Source: CAUZSH01 sp963582935
GTDB lineage: Bacteria > Pseudomonadota > Gammaproteobacteria > Francisellales > Francisellaceae
Assembly (NCBI GenBank): GCA_963582935.1
Contig: CAUZSH010000077.1
Span: forward strand, 1-6,635
Length of the DNA: 6,635 nucleotides
Direction: 5' to 3'
Shown: positions 6,001 to 6,635 of the stretch, one piece after another
How the letters are laid out: each line of letters starts with the position of its first letter
How positions within the stretch are numbered: the stretch's first letter is position 1
Notes under the pieces: model-generated
What the model was told of the DNA's origin: nothing
Seen by the model: only the letters and a program-made list of their open reading frames with translations
Database searches by the model: none
Position numbers and translations under genes: made by a program

Positions 6001-6029
6001 ATAATAGCAAATATAAGGGTTGGATACAA
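6001..6029 (-). promoter_or_regulatory. Candidate promoter for lipA in the lipB-lipA gap
   Basis: On the minus strand TTGTAT (6029-6024) is followed by exactly 17 bases and then TATTAT (6006-6001). The -10 matches the sigma-70 consensus at 5 of 6 positions; the -35 matches at 3 of 6 (TTG). Transcription would start near 5994, giving a leader of about 27 bases before the TTG start of lipA. This would let lipA be transcribed apart from lipB. The region is A/T-rich, so chance matches are not rare. Confidence 0.4.
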
Positions 6030-6045
6030 TTATTAGTGTGATCCT

Positions 6046-6635
6046 TTAGTTTAGATGTATTTTAGTGAACCGATTAAAAACATCTTGAAGCGTAATCCCT
6101 TCGACAAACTCAGAAAGTTGGCACATCTGTAATCCTTGATAGCCACAGGGGTTGATATAAGAAAACGGAGTGAGATTCATGTCCACATTAATACTCAAAC
6201 CATGATAAGTTTTACCATGCTTCACCCGTAATCCTAAAGACGCAATTTTTTTGTTATCAATATAAACGCCAGGTGCGCTCTCAATTAAGTGTGCTTTTAA
6301 ACCATAGCTTTGCATGAGCTTAATCACGGATTCTTCAATATGACAAACAAGGTCTTTAATCCCTGTTTTTTGTCTACTCAAATCAATCAAAAAATAAATC
6401 ACTGCTTGTCCGGGACCATGGTAGGTGACTTGCCCGCCTCGGTCAGTCTGCACAACTGGGACATTGTGAGGGTTGATAATATGTTCAGGCTTACCATGGC
6501 GACCTTGAGTAAAGACAGGAGGGTGCTCCACACACCAGATTTGATCTGGGGTGGTATCCGTTCTCTCTGCAGTGTAAGTCTGCATCGCTAGGCAAGTTTC
6601 GTTGTAATTCACTAGGCCTAGTTGGCGAATTTCGA
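6046..6635 (-). CDS. lipB: Octanoyl-[acyl carrier protein]:protein N-octanoyltransferase, 5' end outside window
   Basis: LipB transfers octanoate from octanoyl-ACP to a lysine of lipoyl-accepting domains, giving the substrate of LipA. The frame stays open to the right edge: upstream of the GTG at 6612-6610 it continues with EIRQLGL, which aligns to the E. coli N-terminus (VRQLGL), so that GTG is an internal valine. About 195 residues are visible and only a handful are missing compared with the 213-residue E. coli protein. Conserved motifs are W-x-V-E-H-P-P-V-F-T-Q-G, DRGGQVTYHGPGQ, APGVYIDNKKIASLGLR with the catalytic lysine (codon 6249-6247), YHGLSINV and INPCGYQG with the acyl-thioester cysteine (codon 6147-6145). 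The C-terminus ends slightly earlier than in E. coli. It is followed by lipA in the same direction, the standard functional pair. Confidence 0.96.
   Translation of the reverse strand, partial: EIRQLGLVNYNETCLAMQTYTAERTDTTPDQIWCVEHPPVFTQGRHGKPEHIINPHNVPVVQTDRGGQVTYHGPGQAVIYFLIDLSRQKTGIKDLVCHIEESVIKLMQSYGLKAHLIESAPGVYIDNKKIASLGLRVKHGKTYHGLSINVDMNLTPFSYINPCGYQGLQMCQLSEFVEGITLQDVFNRFTKIHLN

Noticed and set aside
6310..6591. Plus-strand 93-codon frame within lipB
   Set aside because: Antisense shadow of lipB, whose frame is supported by catalytic motifs.
6610..6612. GTG as the start codon of lipB
   Set aside because: The frame continues upstream with EIRQLGL, which aligns to the E. coli LipB N-terminus, so the true start is beyond the window.

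Overview
The window reads as chromosomal DNA of a gammaproteobacterium of modest to low G+C. PurF closely follows the enterobacterial pattern, and the set purF, miaE, lipB and lipA fits that class. A host-adapted lineage such as Legionellales is possible, given an MHS-type symporter, a GadC-like permease remnant and a cluster of decayed genes. That placement is inference from protein style, not a database match.

Layout. Bases 1-796 (minus) hold an intact but window-truncated major facilitator transporter. Bases 797-1941 hold no intact gene that I can defend. They contain a short minus-strand remnant with the look of a hot-dog-fold protein C-terminus, an abutting 15-base IS6-like transposon end at 1166, about 310 bases of decayed sequence that may be the rest of the element, and the last ~100 codons of a GadC-like antiporter (plus). 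Bases 1942-4946 (plus) carry purF, then miaE 27 bases later, then after a gap a class I SAM-dependent methyltransferase. Bases 4951-6635 (minus) carry lipA and, upstream of it, lipB, which runs off the right edge. The methyltransferase and lipA converge with only 4 bases between their stop codons.

How the genes work together. LipB moves octanoate from octanoyl-ACP to lipoyl domains and LipA inserts two sulfurs to make lipoate; their order and orientation (lipB then lipA) suggest an operon with a possible extra promoter in the gap. PurF commits PRPP to purine synthesis. MiaE hydroxylates the modified adenosine-37 of tRNAs. The purF-miaE link looks positional, not metabolic. In many gammaproteobacteria cvpA precedes purF; here its place is taken by the permease remnant, so the region upstream of purF has been rearranged. 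I found no tRNA, rRNA, CRISPR array or clear new multi-gene system. The most interesting part is the decayed region at 1071-1781.
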